The translations under genes and the position numbers were made by a program. The notes below the pieces were generated by a model that worked only from the letters and a program-made list of their open reading frames with translations, was not told the DNA's origin and did not search any database. From Mercurialis annua (lineage: Eukaryota > Streptophyta > Magnoliopsida > Malpighiales > Euphorbiaceae), in NCBI RefSeq assembly GCF_937616625.2, contig NC_065576.1, forward strand, positions 22,284,001 through 22,348,000: a stretch of DNA of 64,000 nt, read 5' to 3'. Position 1 is the first letter of the stretch. The number at the start of each line of letters is the position of its first letter. Below, one piece after another: positions 62,801 through 64,000 of this stretch.

Positions 62801-64000
62801 CCAAACGTTTACAAACGTTACGAAACAAAAGAAAACGTTTCACATTTTTATCGATTGAAGCCAAACGTTTTGAAATGTTACGAAACAAATCCAAAAGTTC
62901 CACATTTTTAGCGATTTAAAGCAAACGTTTACAAACGTTATCAATTAAAACCAAACGTTTCACGTTTTTAGAAATTTTAGCCAAATGTTTACAAACGTTA
63001 TGAAACAAATCCGAACGTTTCACCTTTTAAGCGATTTAAGCCAAACGTTTACAAACTTTACAAAACAAAAGCAAACGTTTCACATTTGTAGCGATTTAAG
63101 CGAAATATTTGAAACGTTATGAAACCAATCTAAACGTTTAAAACGTTACAAAACAAAACCAAATGTTTCATCTTTTTAGCGATTTAAGTCAAACGTTGAA
63201 AAACTTTACGAAACAAATCCAAACATTTTACCTCTTAGCGATTGAAGCCAAACGTTTACAAATGCTACGAAACAAATCCAAATGTTTCACCTTTTTAGGG
63301 GTTAAAGCCAACCGTTTACAAACGTTACGAAACAAATCCAAACTTTTCACCTTTTTATCGATTTAAGCCAAATATTTACAAACGTTACGAAACAAATCTA
63401 AATGTTTCACCTTTTTAGCGATTTAAGAGAAACGTTTAAAACGTTACGAAACTAATCCAAACGTTTCACATTTTTTAGCGATTTAAGCCAAACGTTTAGA
63501 AACGCGACGAGACAAAACCAAACGTTTCCCTTTTTATCGATTTAAGCGAAACGTTTACAAACGTCACGAAATAAATCCAAACGACTCACCTTTTTAGGGA
63601 TTTAAGCCAGATGTTTAAACCGTTAAGAAACCAATCCAAACGTTGTAGCGTTTCTAAACGAATCCAAACATTCCATCTTTTTAGCGATTTCAACCAAACA
63701 TTTAAAACGTTACAAAACAAATACAAACGATTAATACGTTACGAAACAAATCCAAACGTTTCACCTATTCAGCAATTTAAGCCAAATGTTTACAAACGTT
63801 ACGTAACAAATCCAAATGTTTCATCTTTTTAGCGATTTAAGCCAAACGTTTAAAACTTTACAAAACAAATCCATATGTTTAACCTTTTAGCGATTTTAGC
63901 TAAATGTTTACAAACGTTACAAAACAAATAGAAACGTTTCACCTTTTTAGCGATTTATGCCAAACGTTTACAAACGCTACGAAAGAAATCCAAACGTTTC
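58426..64000 (+). repeat. Right copy of the 58,425-bp-offset duplication
   Basis: Near-identical to 1-5575, with the same private variants in order, including the odd block at 63163-63366 (as 4738-4941) and the AACGTTGTAGCG monomer near 63640 (as 5215). It runs off the window end. Its sequence between 62152 and 62259 carries two bases matching the neighbouring 4.6-kb paralogue instead of the left copy. Confidence 0.92.

Larger units (their letters stand above)
29858..64000 (+). repeat. Satellite array, block 3
   Basis: The same 60-bp satellite, uninterrupted and in one orientation to the window end. A monomer close to the consensus lies at 42018-42077. The block is divided by large duplications listed separately: a region with 1-2.6-kb repeats (29858-36540), two 9.4-kb units (36541-55290), a 3.7/4.6-kb pair (about 54300-62600) and the copy of the left window edge (58426-64000). 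No gene, transposon or RNA is seen in these 34 kb. Open frames of 60-94 codons are translations of the repeat. Confidence 0.97.

Noticed and set aside
1..64000. Many 60-94-codon frames with TNVTKQIQTF-type repeats on the plus strand and CKRLAxIAKKVKRLDLFRN-type repeats on the minus strand
   Set aside because: They are translations of the 60-bp satellite, begin at random ATG variants, end at ordinary repeat indels, and differ between copies exactly as non-coding monomers do.
1..64000. tRNA, 5S or 45S rRNA genes
   Set aside because: I found no cloverleaf-like sequence, A/B boxes or rRNA core motifs. The only tRNA-related sequence is the retroelement primer-binding site.

Overview
The window looks like eukaryotic, very probably eudicot plant, constitutive heterochromatin. 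It holds a long tandem satellite array broken by LTR retrotransposon sequence, and I see no host protein gene, rRNA gene or tRNA gene. The plant assignment rests on the LTR structures: long LTRs of about 2.7 kb with TGTAA...TGACA ends, a primer-binding site of the plant initiator-Met tRNA type, and a G-rich polypurine tract. I cannot name the species or the satellite family from sequence alone.

Layout. 1-9661 is satellite. 9662-14388 is a solo LTR with a 5-bp target-site duplication (TSD, AAAAC); it carries a second, nested solo LTR at 9717-11601 with its own TSD (TTAGC). 14389-20472 is satellite. 20473-29857 is a Ty3/gypsy-like element with LTRs, PBS and PPT but no visible gag-pol reading frame; its two LTRs belong to different families except for an almost identical last 234 bp. 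29858-64000 is satellite. About 50 of 64 kb is satellite, all in one orientation, roughly 830 monomer equivalents.

The satellite monomer is 60 bp, made of two 30-bp halves that each start with ACGTTT and end with CCAA, so the self-complementary octamer AAACGTTT recurs about every 30 bp. Sixty is a multiple of three and one frame of the consensus has no stop codon. The array therefore yields many small open frames repeating TFTNVTKQIQTFHLFSDLSQ. I treat all of these as by-products of the repeat, not genes.

Above the monomer is a hierarchy of higher-order duplications: local units of about 353, 379 and 864 bp; multi-kilobase units of about 2.6, 3.7-4.6 and 9.4 kb; and a near-identical 5.6-kb match between the two window ends at an offset of 58,425 bp. 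Indels, copy-number differences, a probable short conversion tract and an empty-site paralogue of the solo-LTR insertion allow part of the array's history to be ordered. No genes act together here. The plausible role is structural (centromeric, pericentromeric or knob-type heterochromatin), which is inference.
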